Shown: positions 1 through 6,640 of the stretch, piece after piece
Position numbering within the stretch: the stretch's first letter is position 1
How the letters are laid out: each line of letters begins with the position of its first letter
Assembly: GCA_003516955.1 (NCBI GenBank)
Contig: DPBN01000222.1
Span: forward strand, 1-11,451
DNA from: Armatimonadota bacterium
GTDB lineage: Bacteria > Armatimonadota > Fimbriimonadia > Fimbriimonadales > Fimbriimonadaceae
Length of the DNA: 11,451 bases
Reading direction: 5' to 3'
Translations under genes and position numbers: made by a program
The notes under the pieces: model-generated
What the model was told of the DNA's origin: nothing
The model's database searches: none
The model's input: the letters and a program-made list of their open reading frames with translations, nothing else

Positions 1-30
1 CCGCCCCCTTCCCTGTCGGCCAGCCGCCCG

Positions 31-1176
31 CTAAACCTGGCCTTCGTCGAAGTACCGAACCACGTCCGGATCCAGCCCCGGAACCTCCTGCGGCTGGGCC
101 CCTCCCCGAACCGAGCAGGTGGCCATGTACCCCGCGGCCACGGCCATGCGCGCCGCCACGGGCGACGTCTCCGTCTTGCCTCCCTCGCGCACGAACCGCA
201 AGAACTCGTCCACGATCAGCGTGTCGCTGCCGCCATGTCCGCCCGTCGCGTGGGGCACATCGTAGGTGAGCGTCGGCTCCTGGCGCCGCACGTCCCACAG
301 GCAGACCTTGGAACCCGGCGAATCGCCGAAGTTCTCGATCCTTCCCTCGTCGCCGATGACGGTGTAGTTCCGCCAAGCGTCGGGAGTGAACATGCACTGC
401 TGGTAGGAGGCCAGTACCCCGTTGTCCAGCCGCATGAGCATCAGGTTCACGTCCTCAACGTCGATCACCGGGTTCAGGTTGCGCAGATTCTTGGGTGGCC
501 AGATATCGGTGAACTGGACGCGATGCTTCTCGCCCGGTTGCCGCCTGTGGGGCAGGTCTCCGTACACCATCAGATCGCCCATGCCGACTACTTGGCGCGA
601 GTAGCCTCCGCAGAGCCAGTGCAGCACGTCGATGTCGTGCGCGCCCTTCTGCAGCAACAAACCGGTGGACCTTCGGCGGTCGGCGTGCCAGTCGCAGAAG
701 TAGGCGTCGCCGCCGTAGCTCACGAAGTGCCGGCACCACGCCGTCTTGACGTTGCCGATCATCCCCTTGTCGATCCACTCCTTCATCTTGCGCACGACCT
801 GGAAATGCCGCATGTTGTGCCCAAGGTAGAGCCGGGTCCGCGTGCGCATCGCGGTCTGGAGTATCCGGTCGCATCCCTCGATGCTGATCGCCATCGGCTT
901 CTCCAGGTACACCGGAACGCCCGCTTCGAGGAACAGGCACGCGTGCTCCTCGTGCAGATCGTCCGGCGACAGGACGAACACCGCGTCGAGCTGTTGCTCG
1001 GCCAGTCGGCGCACGTCGTCCGTCACGTAGGCGTCGTCGCCCACTTTCTCCCGAAACCTGGCGTACACGCTTTCGTCAGGGTCGGCGAGCGCGACGACCC
1101 GAATGTCCTGCTCCGGGCGGTGCGCCAGAAAGGCCAGACCGCCCCGCAATCCCATACCGACAACGCCGATCCTCAT
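31..1176 (-). CDS. Gfo/Idh/MocA family NAD(P)-dependent oxidoreductase
   Basis: 381-residue cytoplasmic dehydrogenase of the glucose-fructose oxidoreductase / inositol dehydrogenase family, which usually oxidises or reduces sugars and cyclitols. The N terminus is a Rossmann fold: a G7-M-G9-L-R-G12 dinucleotide loop, then D32 at the end of the second strand, which favours NAD(H). The family EKP motif is at E92-K93-P94, and H180/D183 lie in the substrate-domain helix (KGAHDID). The usual acid four residues before that His (D-x3-H) appears to be Q176 here. The ATG at 1176 was chosen because the Rossmann strand MRIGVVG begins there and GGAG (1188-1185) lies 8 bases upstream; the 37-codon upstream extension has no domain sense. 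The gene is divergent from the CBM9/M60 operon and shares its 75-base regulatory gap. The 30 bases beyond the stop show no clear terminator. The exact sugar substrate cannot be named. Confidence 0.93.
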   Translation of the reverse strand: MRIGVVGMGLRGGLAFLAHRPEQDIRVVALADPDESVYARFREKVGDDAYVTDDVRRLAEQQLDAVFVLSPDDLHEEHACLFLEAGVPVYLEKPMAISIEGCDRILQTAMRTRTRLYLGHNMRHFQVVRKMKEWIDKGMIGNVKTAWCRHFVSYGGDAYFCDWHADRRRSTGLLLQKGAHDIDVLHWLCGGYSRQVVGMGDLMVYGDLPHRRQPGEKHRVQFTDIWPPKNLRNLNPVIDVEDVNLMLMRLDNGVLASYQQCMFTPDAWRNYTVIGDEGRIENFGDSPGSKVCLWDVRRQEPTLTYDVPHATGGHGGSDTLIVDEFLRFVREGGKTETSPVAARMAVAAGYMATCSVRGGAQPQEVPGLDPDVVRYFDEGQV

Positions 1177-1191
1177 GGTTCCAACTCCGGC

Positions 1192-1245
1192 GGCAGTATG
1201 CCACCTGGTTAGGACGACGCGCTTTGGACCAGGTGCTACAATGCC
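1192..1245. promoter_or_regulatory. Divergent promoter/operator: 54-base imperfect dyad
   Basis: A perfect 8-base inverted repeat, CACCTGGT (1202-1209) and ACCAGGTG (1228-1235), is separated by 18 bases and centred between the two divergent genes. The symmetry continues outward: each 18-base arm, read away from the centre, is ACCAGGTG-N-(six bases)-GCC, and 14 of 18 positions agree. On the plus strand the arm gives an extended -10-like TGC-TACAAT (1234-1242). On the minus strand it gives TGG-CATACT (1203-1195). A convincing -35 is absent on both sides. This fits a shared control region where one dimeric regulator could affect both directions; the promoter assignment is inference, the dyad is seen directly. 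Confidence 0.55.
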
Positions 1246-1251
1246 TGCGCC

Positions 1252-2268
1252 ATGTCCGTGCTGGAACCCCGACGCTACCTTTGCCACCGGGCTCGTTCAC
1301 CCATCGAGATCGACGGGCGGCTGGACGACCCAGCTTGGCAAGAGGCGCCCTGGACCGAAGACTTCGTGGACATCGAGGGTGACAGGCGACCGAAGCCTCG
1401 GTACCGCACGCGCGCCAAGATGCTCTGGGACGACGAGTTCTTCTACATCGGCGCGGAGCTGGAGGAGCCGAACGTCTGGGCCACCCTGACGGAGCACGAC
1501 TCCGTCATCTTCCTCGACAACGACTTCGAGGTGTTCCTCGATCCGGACTCGGACAGCCACCTCTACTACGAGCTCGAGCTCAACGCGCTGACCACGACCT
1601 GGGACCTGCTGCTGAACCGTCCCTACAAGGACGGCGGCACACCGATCTCCAACTGGGAGATGCCGGGCCTACGCACGGCGGTCTGGATCGACGGGACGCT
1701 GAACAACCCCCTCGACACCGACCGTGGCTGGAGCGTCGAGATCGCGATTCCCTGGACTGCGATCATGGAGCCCCGCGATCGGCCGGACGCCTCGGGAAGG
1801 CCCCCCTCGACGTGGCGACCCAGCGAAGGCACCACCTGGCGCGTGAACTTCTCCCGTGTCGAGTGGGACGTGACGATCGAAGGAACGAAGATTCGCAAGG
1901 TGCCGGACCGTCCCGAGCACAACTGGGTCTGGTCCGAGCAGGGCGTCATCGACATGCACCGCCCCGAACACTGGGGATACGTCCAGTTCACCTTGCTCCC
2001 ACCGGGCCAGGCGGCATTTCATGAGGATCCATCGCGCGAGGCGAGGGCCGCGCTGCACGAGGCGTACTATGCCCTCCACGATCATCGCCGAGCGCACGGC
2101 CGATGGCCGGAAGCTTTGGCTGAGCTAGGCCTGAACAGCCGTCTGCCGCTCGCTCTGCACGCCACCCCGAGCCTGTTCGAGGTGCACTGCCCCGTCACCT
2201 ACCCGGACGGTTCCCGGCACGTGTGGGCCATCCGCCAGGACGCGCTGGTGTGGGAGGTGTCCTCGTGA
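1252..2268 (+). CDS. CBM9-like (carbohydrate-binding family 9-like) protein, copy 1, no signal peptide
   Basis: 338-residue protein with a DOMON/CBM9-like beta-sandwich. Landmarks: IDGRLDDPAW at 20-29, a YRTRAKMLWDD strand around 51-61, the acidic LDNDFEVFLDPD segment at 88-99, EIAIPW at 163-168 and WRPSEGTTWRVNFSR at 188-202. After about residue 262 a C-terminal module (YYALHDHRRAHGRWP) vaguely recalls the helix and loop of pseudopilin globular domains. Relatives are found beside or fused to secreted glycan-active enzymes, but a ligand cannot be assigned. The ATG at 1252 is the only reasonable start: an in-frame TAG lies at 1210-1212 and no start codon intervenes. No Shine-Dalgarno is visible, and the extended -10 ends 9 bases before the ATG, so the mRNA may be leaderless. 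It shows no signal peptide, unlike its tandem paralog. It overlaps that paralog by 4 bases. Confidence 0.88.
   Translation: MSVLEPRRYLCHRARSPIEIDGRLDDPAWQEAPWTEDFVDIEGDRRPKPRYRTRAKMLWDDEFFYIGAELEEPNVWATLTEHDSVIFLDNDFEVFLDPDSDSHLYYELELNALTTTWDLLLNRPYKDGGTPISNWEMPGLRTAVWIDGTLNNPLDTDRGWSVEIAIPWTAIMEPRDRPDASGRPPSTWRPSEGTTWRVNFSRVEWDVTIEGTKIRKVPDRPEHNWVWSEQGVIDMHRPEHWGYVQFTLLPPGQAAFHEDPSREARAALHEAYYALHDHRRAHGRWPEALAELGLNSRLPLALHATPSLFEVHCPVTYPDGSRHVWAIRQDALVWEVSS
2252..2257 (+). promoter_or_regulatory. Shine-Dalgarno GGGAGG deciding the GTG start at 2265
   Basis: GGGAGG lies inside the end of the upstream gene, 7 bases before the GTG at 2265. It supports that GTG over the in-frame ATG at 2223, which would add 14 residues in front of a signal-like hydrophobic stretch and has no such site. 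The GTGA overlap suggests translational coupling. Confidence 0.7.
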
Positions 2269-3335
2269 GCTTGGCTTGGGCACTGGCCACATTGGCGCTG
2301 TCCTCGCCCACCCTGCCCAGGGAGTACCTCTGCTTCCGCGCAACGGGCGAGATCCGCATCGACGGCAGACTGGACGACCCGGCTTGGGCGACGGCGCCGT
2401 GGACAGAGGACTTCGTGGACATCGAGGGCCACAAGCGCCCGAAGCCCCGCTATCGGACGCGAGCGAAGATGCTCTGGGACGACCGGTTCCTTTACATCGG
2501 CGCCGAGCTCGAGGAACCCCACGTCTGGGCCACCCTCACCCGCCGCGACAGCGTGATCTTCCAGGACAACGACTTCGAGGTGTTCCTGGACCCGGACGGC
2601 GACACGCACCAGTACTACGAGCTGGAGATGAACGCCCTGAACACGCTCTGGGACCTGATGCTGATCAAGCCCTATCGGGACGGCGGGCCGGCGGTGTTCC
2701 ACTGGGACTACCGCCGAATCCGAACGGCGGTCCACGTGGAGGGAACGCTAAACGATCCCAAGGACGAGGACCGTGGCTGGACCATCGAGATCGCGATCCC
2801 TTGGAACGACCTCTTCGAGCACCAGTCCCAGATTCCACAGGACGACTCGCCGCCGCCCACCCCGTGGCGTCCCTCTGAGGGAACCACGTGGCGGCTCAAC
2901 TTCTCACGCGTCGAGTGGGATGTGGAGGTGGCGAACGGCTCCTACCGAAAGGTTCAGGGTCGTCCGGAGCACAACTGGGTTTGGAGTCCCCAGGGCGCCA
3001 TCGACATGCACCGCCCAGAGCAATGGGGATACCTCCAGTTCACGGAGAAGCCGCCGGCCGACGCGCGCTTCGTCCCCGACCCCGCCAAGCCCGCCCGCCA
3101 AGCGCTGCACCGGTTCTACTACGCCGCACGGGCGTATCGGGAGCGGCACGGAAGCTGGCCGCGCACCTGGAAGGAGGCTGGTCTGACCGATCCCCCGCCC
3201 GCGGAGGTCCTGAGCTTCCGGGTCCACACCACGCCGTCGCTCTACGAAGCCCGCGCGACGGTCCGGTACCCGGACGGCACCACGCACGTCTGGGTTCTGC
3301 TGAACGACTCCAAGATCCTCGAGGTGAAGAAGTGA
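2265..3335 (+). CDS. CBM9-like protein, copy 2, with signal-like N terminus
   Basis: 356-residue tandem paralog of the preceding gene. Over the aligned region from (R)YLC to PY(K/R)DGG I count 26 mismatches in 123 positions, about 79% identity; the remainder is more diverged. It has the same landmarks: IDGRLDDPAW at 32-41, the NDFEVFLDPD acidic segment, EIAIPW, WRPSEGTTWR, and a C-terminal module with YYAARAYRERHGSWP. The N terminus MSLAWALATLALSS is a hydrophobic signal-like segment without the usual positive charge, so this copy is likely exported while copy 1 is not. The GTG start at 2265 overlaps the upstream TGA (GTGA), and its own TGA overlaps the next GTG in the same way. Translation is therefore probably coupled from copy 1 through to the M60 peptidase. 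Role inferred: binding glycan or substrate alongside the peptidase. Confidence 0.88.
   Translation: MSLAWALATLALSSPTLPREYLCFRATGEIRIDGRLDDPAWATAPWTEDFVDIEGHKRPKPRYRTRAKMLWDDRFLYIGAELEEPHVWATLTRRDSVIFQDNDFEVFLDPDGDTHQYYELEMNALNTLWDLMLIKPYRDGGPAVFHWDYRRIRTAVHVEGTLNDPKDEDRGWTIEIAIPWNDLFEHQSQIPQDDSPPPTPWRPSEGTTWRLNFSRVEWDVEVANGSYRKVQGRPEHNWVWSPQGAIDMHRPEQWGYLQFTEKPPADARFVPDPAKPARQALHRFYYAARAYRERHGSWPRTWKEAGLTDPPPAEVLSFRVHTTPSLYEARATVRYPDGTTHVWVLLNDSKILEVKK
3321..3326 (+). promoter_or_regulatory. Shine-Dalgarno GAGGTG for the GTG start at 3332
   Basis: GAGGTG ends 5 bases before the GTG at 3332, within the last codons of the CBM9-like copy 2. It selects this start, which produces an N-terminal hydrophobic segment (MILSLLAVLALP), over the much longer open frame upstream, which is a shadow of the CBM9 gene. 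Confidence 0.6.
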
Positions 3336-5521
3336 TCCTGTCTCTGCTCGCCGTCCTGGCGCTGCCGACCTGGCGCGCCGAGATTCTGGAAGGCGTCCGC
3401 ACGGTCGCGTCGCCGGGCATCCCCGGTCCCGTGGCCGTCTTCGGCGCCAAGGCGGAACCGATCGTCGTCGGCTTGGAGGGCTCCAACGTGCAGGCCGCCG
3501 TCGTCGCCGTCGCCGAAAGAGGCCGGTCGCGCTACGCCGCGCTTGGTCACGAGGGTTACTTCGGCCAGGGAGCGCTAGCCGTCGGCGACACCGGACGCCT
3601 GATCGAGAACCTCGTACGCTGGGCAGCCAGGAACCGCTCCGGCGCGCGGGTGCTCACCGCCGGCCTGCCGGACGTGAATCGGTTCCTCGCCTCGCGGGGA
3701 TGGAGCGTCCAGGAGGCGGATCTCGACCAACCGCTGAGCGGCGACGTGCTGGTGATGGCCGTCCGCAAGCTGGATCCTCGGCAGCGAAAGAACCTTCGGC
3801 GCTTCCTCCGCGAGGGCGGTTCGCTGATCGCCGGCGGTCCTGCCTGGGGCTTCCTCCAACTGAACCCCAACCTCCGCATCAGTGACCACCCCATCAACCC
3901 GTTCCTCGCGGAGGCGGGCCTGGCCTTGGCCGACGGCATGACCCAAGGGACGCTGCCCGGAGGTCTGTACGACGCCACGCTCGAACCGTTGCCGGAGGTC
4001 CACGCGCTCAAGGCCGCGGAGGAGCTGCTCTCCGACCGCTTGGCGCCCGACCGCCGAGCGCAGGCGGCCGCCTCGATCCTCCAAGCCGCCGCCTGCCTGC
4101 CGGAACGCGAGGCGAATCTTCGCCCGATGCTCGCACGGATTCGCTCGACGGTTCGTGGCGCCGTCGTCCCCTCGGCGTCCGAGCCCGTTCGCGCTGACCA
4201 GCCGTTGAGGCGCGTCGCGCTGGCGCTCGAGGTCCAGGAGGCGATGACCCTACCTCCAGAGCGGGTGAAGCCGCACCCCGCCGCAGCGGTGTTCCCAGGC
4301 GCGGTGCCGGCCGACGCCCCGCGCGTTTCAAGAACGATCGAGCTCGAAGGCCGCCACGCCGGGTGGATTTCCACGGGCCTCTACGCCGCACCCGGCGAGA
4401 AGCTGACGGTCGAGGTCTCTCCCCAAACCGCCGGCCTGGGACTGTCGCTCCGCATCGGGTGCCACTCCGACACCCTTTGGCATCTGGACCGCTGGGAGCG
4501 CGCGCCAGAGGTGACGCGGGTATTCCCGATCAGCCAGCCGAAGACGGTCGCCGCCAACGCGTTCGGCGGCCTGGTGTACGTCGTCGTTCCCGATCGCGGG
4601 GCACCCGCCGGAACGAAGCTCACGGTCCGCGGGGCCGTCGAGGCTCCGCTGTACGTGAAGGGCAAGACCTCTCTGCAGGAGTGGCGGGAGCGGATCCGCA
4701 AACTGCCAGCCCCGTGGGCCGAACTCCAGGCCGAAAACATGATCGTCACCGTGCACGCGTCGGCGGTCCGCAACTTGGAGGACCCGGACGCCGTGTGCCA
4801 GGTCTACGACGACGCGTCCGACGCCCAAGCGGATCTCGCCGGGATTCCTCGAGCACGGCGCGTGCCCGAGCGGTTCGTGGTCGACCAGCAGATCTCCGCT
4901 GGCTGGATGCACTCGGGCTACCCGATCATGGCCTACACCGTGGGCATCTCCGAGCTGTCCGTCGACAGCAAGCGCCTTCGTGAAGCGCCGCACGGGGAGA
5001 CGTGGGGACACTGGCACGAGCTCGGCCACAACCACCAGTCCGACCTCTGGACCTTCGAGGGCACGGTGGAGGTCACCAACAACGTGTTCACGCTGTACAC
5101 CATGGAGCGGGTATCGGGCAAGAAGTGGTGGCAGAGCACGCATCCCGCGATGGCCCGGGAAGAGACGGCCAAGCGCCTCGGGAGCTACCTGGAGGCCGGC
5201 GCTCCGTTCGAGAGGTGGAAGTCGGACCCGTTCTTGGCGCTCACGATGTACGTGCAGGTCGTGGACGCCTTCGGCTGGGACGCCATCCGCGAGGCGATCG
5301 CGTCGTACCACAAGATGCCGCCCTCCGAGAGACCGCGCACCGACGACCAGAAGCGCGACGCCTGGATGCGCGCTCTGAGCCGAGCGACGGGCAGGAACAT
5401 GGGACCGTTCTTCCGGGCTTGGGGCGTCCCGGTGTCCGACGAAGCCGTGCAGGCGGTCGCCAACCTACCCGAGTGGCTGCCCGCGGAGCTGCGGACGAAA
5501 AGCGCCGAGGCCGGCGGATAG
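3332..5521 (+). CDS. TCAF-like M60 family zinc metallopeptidase, probably exported
   Basis: 729-residue gluzincin. A short signal-like segment (1-15) lacks a positive n-region. Residues about 20-220 resemble the class I glutamine-amidotransferase-like fold found at the N terminus of TCAF/FAM115 proteins (GHEGY at 72-76, then GGSLIAGGPAWG around 162-173); no catalytic Cys is present at the expected turn, so it is probably non-enzymatic. A beta-sandwich starts near W345 (WISTGLYAAPGE). The M60 catalytic domain follows, with MHSGYPIMAY at 526-535, zinc motif H562-E563-L-G-H566, and the third ligand E580 in VEVTNN, a complete HExxH-x13-E set. Characterised M60 enzymes cleave O-glycosylated proteins such as mucins; that activity here is inference. 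The GTG start overlaps the CBM9-like gene by 4 bases, suggesting the two are made together. Confidence 0.92.
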   Translation: MILSLLAVLALPTWRAEILEGVRTVASPGIPGPVAVFGAKAEPIVVGLEGSNVQAAVVAVAERGRSRYAALGHEGYFGQGALAVGDTGRLIENLVRWAARNRSGARVLTAGLPDVNRFLASRGWSVQEADLDQPLSGDVLVMAVRKLDPRQRKNLRRFLREGGSLIAGGPAWGFLQLNPNLRISDHPINPFLAEAGLALADGMTQGTLPGGLYDATLEPLPEVHALKAAEELLSDRLAPDRRAQAAASILQAAACLPEREANLRPMLARIRSTVRGAVVPSASEPVRADQPLRRVALALEVQEAMTLPPERVKPHPAAAVFPGAVPADAPRVSRTIELEGRHAGWISTGLYAAPGEKLTVEVSPQTAGLGLSLRIGCHSDTLWHLDRWERAPEVTRVFPISQPKTVAANAFGGLVYVVVPDRGAPAGTKLTVRGAVEAPLYVKGKTSLQEWRERIRKLPAPWAELQAENMIVTVHASAVRNLEDPDAVCQVYDDASDAQADLAGIPRARRVPERFVVDQQISAGWMHSGYPIMAYTVGISELSVDSKRLREAPHGETWGHWHELGHNHQSDLWTFEGTVEVTNNVFTLYTMERVSGKKWWQSTHPAMAREETAKRLGSYLEAGAPFERWKSDPFLALTMYVQVVDAFGWDAIREAIASYHKMPPSERPRTDDQKRDAWMRALSRATGRNMGPFFRAWGVPVSDEAVQAVANLPEWLPAELRTKSAEAGG

Positions 5522-5544
5522 GGGCACTGAGGCAGGAGAGCTCG

Positions 5545-6531
5545 ATGCCCGTCGTGCGTCTTCTCAGCGCTAGGGACGTCCGCGTGGCGTTGCCGATGCC
5601 TGCGGCGATCGCCGCCGTCCTTCGCGCCTTCGCGGAGCTCCAGCGCGGCCGAGCCGTGCTGCCACCGCGGACGCACCTCGATCTCCCCGACCAGCAGGGA
5701 GTAGCCCTGTTCATGCCCTCGCTCCTGCCTGAAACGGGGTCTCTGGGGTTCAAGGCGATCACCCTCTTCGACCGAAACCCAGCCATCGGTCTTCCCGGCA
5801 TCCAAGCTGTCGTGGTCGTGTTCGACGCCCCCACGGGCCAGCCGAGGGCGCTTCTCGACGGCACGACGCTCACCGCGCTGCGGACGGGCGCCGGCTCGGC
5901 CGTCGCCACCGACCTGCTGGCACGGCCGGATGCGTGCCAGGCGGCGGTGTTCGGAGCCGGCCCCCAAGGCCGAACCCAGCTGGAGGCCGTCTGCTGCGTC
6001 CGGCCTATCCGGCGGGCTTGGGTCGTGGACCCCGACCGCGCCACCGCCCATCGGTTCGCCGAGGAGATGTCGTCGGGCCTCGGGTTGCCCGTCGAGGTCG
6101 CTTCCTCAGGTGCGGAGGCGCTTCGGGAGGCGGAGATCGTCTGCACGGCGACGGTCTCGGCCCGTCCGGTGTTCGACGACGCGGATCTGCGGCCGGGAAC
6201 GCACGTCAACGCGATCGGTTCCTACAAACCCCACGTTCAGGAGGTGCCCTCCGCCACGGTTGCCCGCGCCAAGGTCGTCGTGGACCATCTCGAATCGGCG
6301 CTCGCCGAGACGGGCGACCTGCTCGCACCGATCTCCCAAGGCGTGTTCTCTGCGGAGAGCATCCACGCCGAACTCGGCGAGCTCGTTCTGGGCACCAAGC
6401 CCGGCCGTCAGAACGCCGAGGAGATCACGCTCTACAAGTCCGTCGGTGTCGCCGTGATGGACCTTGCCGCCGCGGCCGCGGCCTTGGAACGCGCCGAAGA
6501 GCTGGGTTTGGGCGCTTCCTTCGAGCTCTAG
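5545..6531 (+). CDS. Ornithine cyclodeaminase/mu-crystallin family NAD(P)-binding protein
   Basis: 328-residue cytoplasmic enzyme. Family landmarks: the substrate-side Lys K70 in LGFKAIT, LLDGTTLTALRTGA at 104-116 with R113, the nucleotide loop G137-A-G-P-Q-G142, and NAIGSYKP at 222-229. In true ornithine cyclodeaminase a catalytic Asp sits in a GGDCPGKTE-type segment; the matching position here appears to be a Tyr (GSYKPHVQE), as in many relatives acting as ketimine/imino-acid reductases or alanine-type dehydrogenases. Reduction or dehydrogenation of an imino/amino acid is therefore more likely than ornithine cyclisation, but the substrate is unknown. The ATG at 5545 has AGGAGA (5534-5539) 5 bases upstream and follows the M60 stop by 23 bases, so the gene is probably the last of the operon; two small hairpins follow it. 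Confidence 0.9.
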   Translation: MPVVRLLSARDVRVALPMPAAIAAVLRAFAELQRGRAVLPPRTHLDLPDQQGVALFMPSLLPETGSLGFKAITLFDRNPAIGLPGIQAVVVVFDAPTGQPRALLDGTTLTALRTGAGSAVATDLLARPDACQAAVFGAGPQGRTQLEAVCCVRPIRRAWVVDPDRATAHRFAEEMSSGLGLPVEVASSGAEALREAEIVCTATVSARPVFDDADLRPGTHVNAIGSYKPHVQEVPSATVARAKVVVDHLESALAETGDLLAPISQGVFSAESIHAELGELVLGTKPGRQNAEEITLYKSVGVAVMDLAAAAAALERAEELGLGASFEL

Positions 6532-6543
6532 GAGCACCGCTCC
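6531..6543 (+). terminator. Small GC hairpin overlapping the stop codon (possible terminator part)
   Basis: GGAGC (6531-6535), loop ACC, GCTCC (6539-6543): a perfect 5-base-pair stem whose first base is the last base of the TAG stop. There is no U-tract, so it is weak as an intrinsic terminator on its own. Confidence 0.3.
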
Positions 6544-6560
6544 GAACAGCCGACTGCCCT

Positions 6561-6575
6561 GCGAGGACTCCTCGC
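6561..6575 (+). terminator. GC-rich hairpin, candidate terminator of the CBM9-M60 operon
   Basis: GCGAGG (6561-6566), loop ACT, CCTCGC (6570-6575): a perfect 6-base-pair stem about 30 bases after the preceding stop. The 3' side reads CTCTGCG rather than a run of T, so an intrinsic terminator is only possible. Its place between a gene end and a promoter-like sequence supports a transcript boundary. Confidence 0.4.
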
Positions 6576-6587
6576 CTCTGCGCCCCA

Positions 6588-6618
6588 TTGGAATCCACGG
6601 GAAGCCGCCCAGTATGAT
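6588..6618 (+). promoter_or_regulatory. Sigma70-like promoter for the M42/enolase-superfamily pair
   Basis: TTGGAA (6588-6593) and TATGAT (6613-6618) with a 19-base spacer, slightly longer than ideal. Transcription would begin near 6625, giving a leader of about 16 bases that contains the ribosome site AAGGAG (6627-6632), 8 bases before the ATG at 6641. Together with the hairpins just upstream it suggests that the next two genes form a separate transcript. Confidence 0.5.
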
Positions 6619-6640
6619 GCAGCCGCAAGGAGACGCAACG

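Noticed and set aside
1224..1242. TTGGAC and TACAAT as a -35/-10 pair
   Set aside because: Only 7 bases separate them, far too short for a standard promoter; the extended -10 reading fits better.
2223..2264. ATG at 2223 as start of CBM9-like copy 2
   Set aside because: It would place polar residues before the hydrophobic N terminus and lacks the GGGAGG site that serves the GTG at 2265.
4328..5311. Antisense open frame (327 codons) opposite the first M60 gene
   Set aside because: Same shadow pattern; it covers the coding strand of the catalytic domain and has no recognisable motif or ribosome site.
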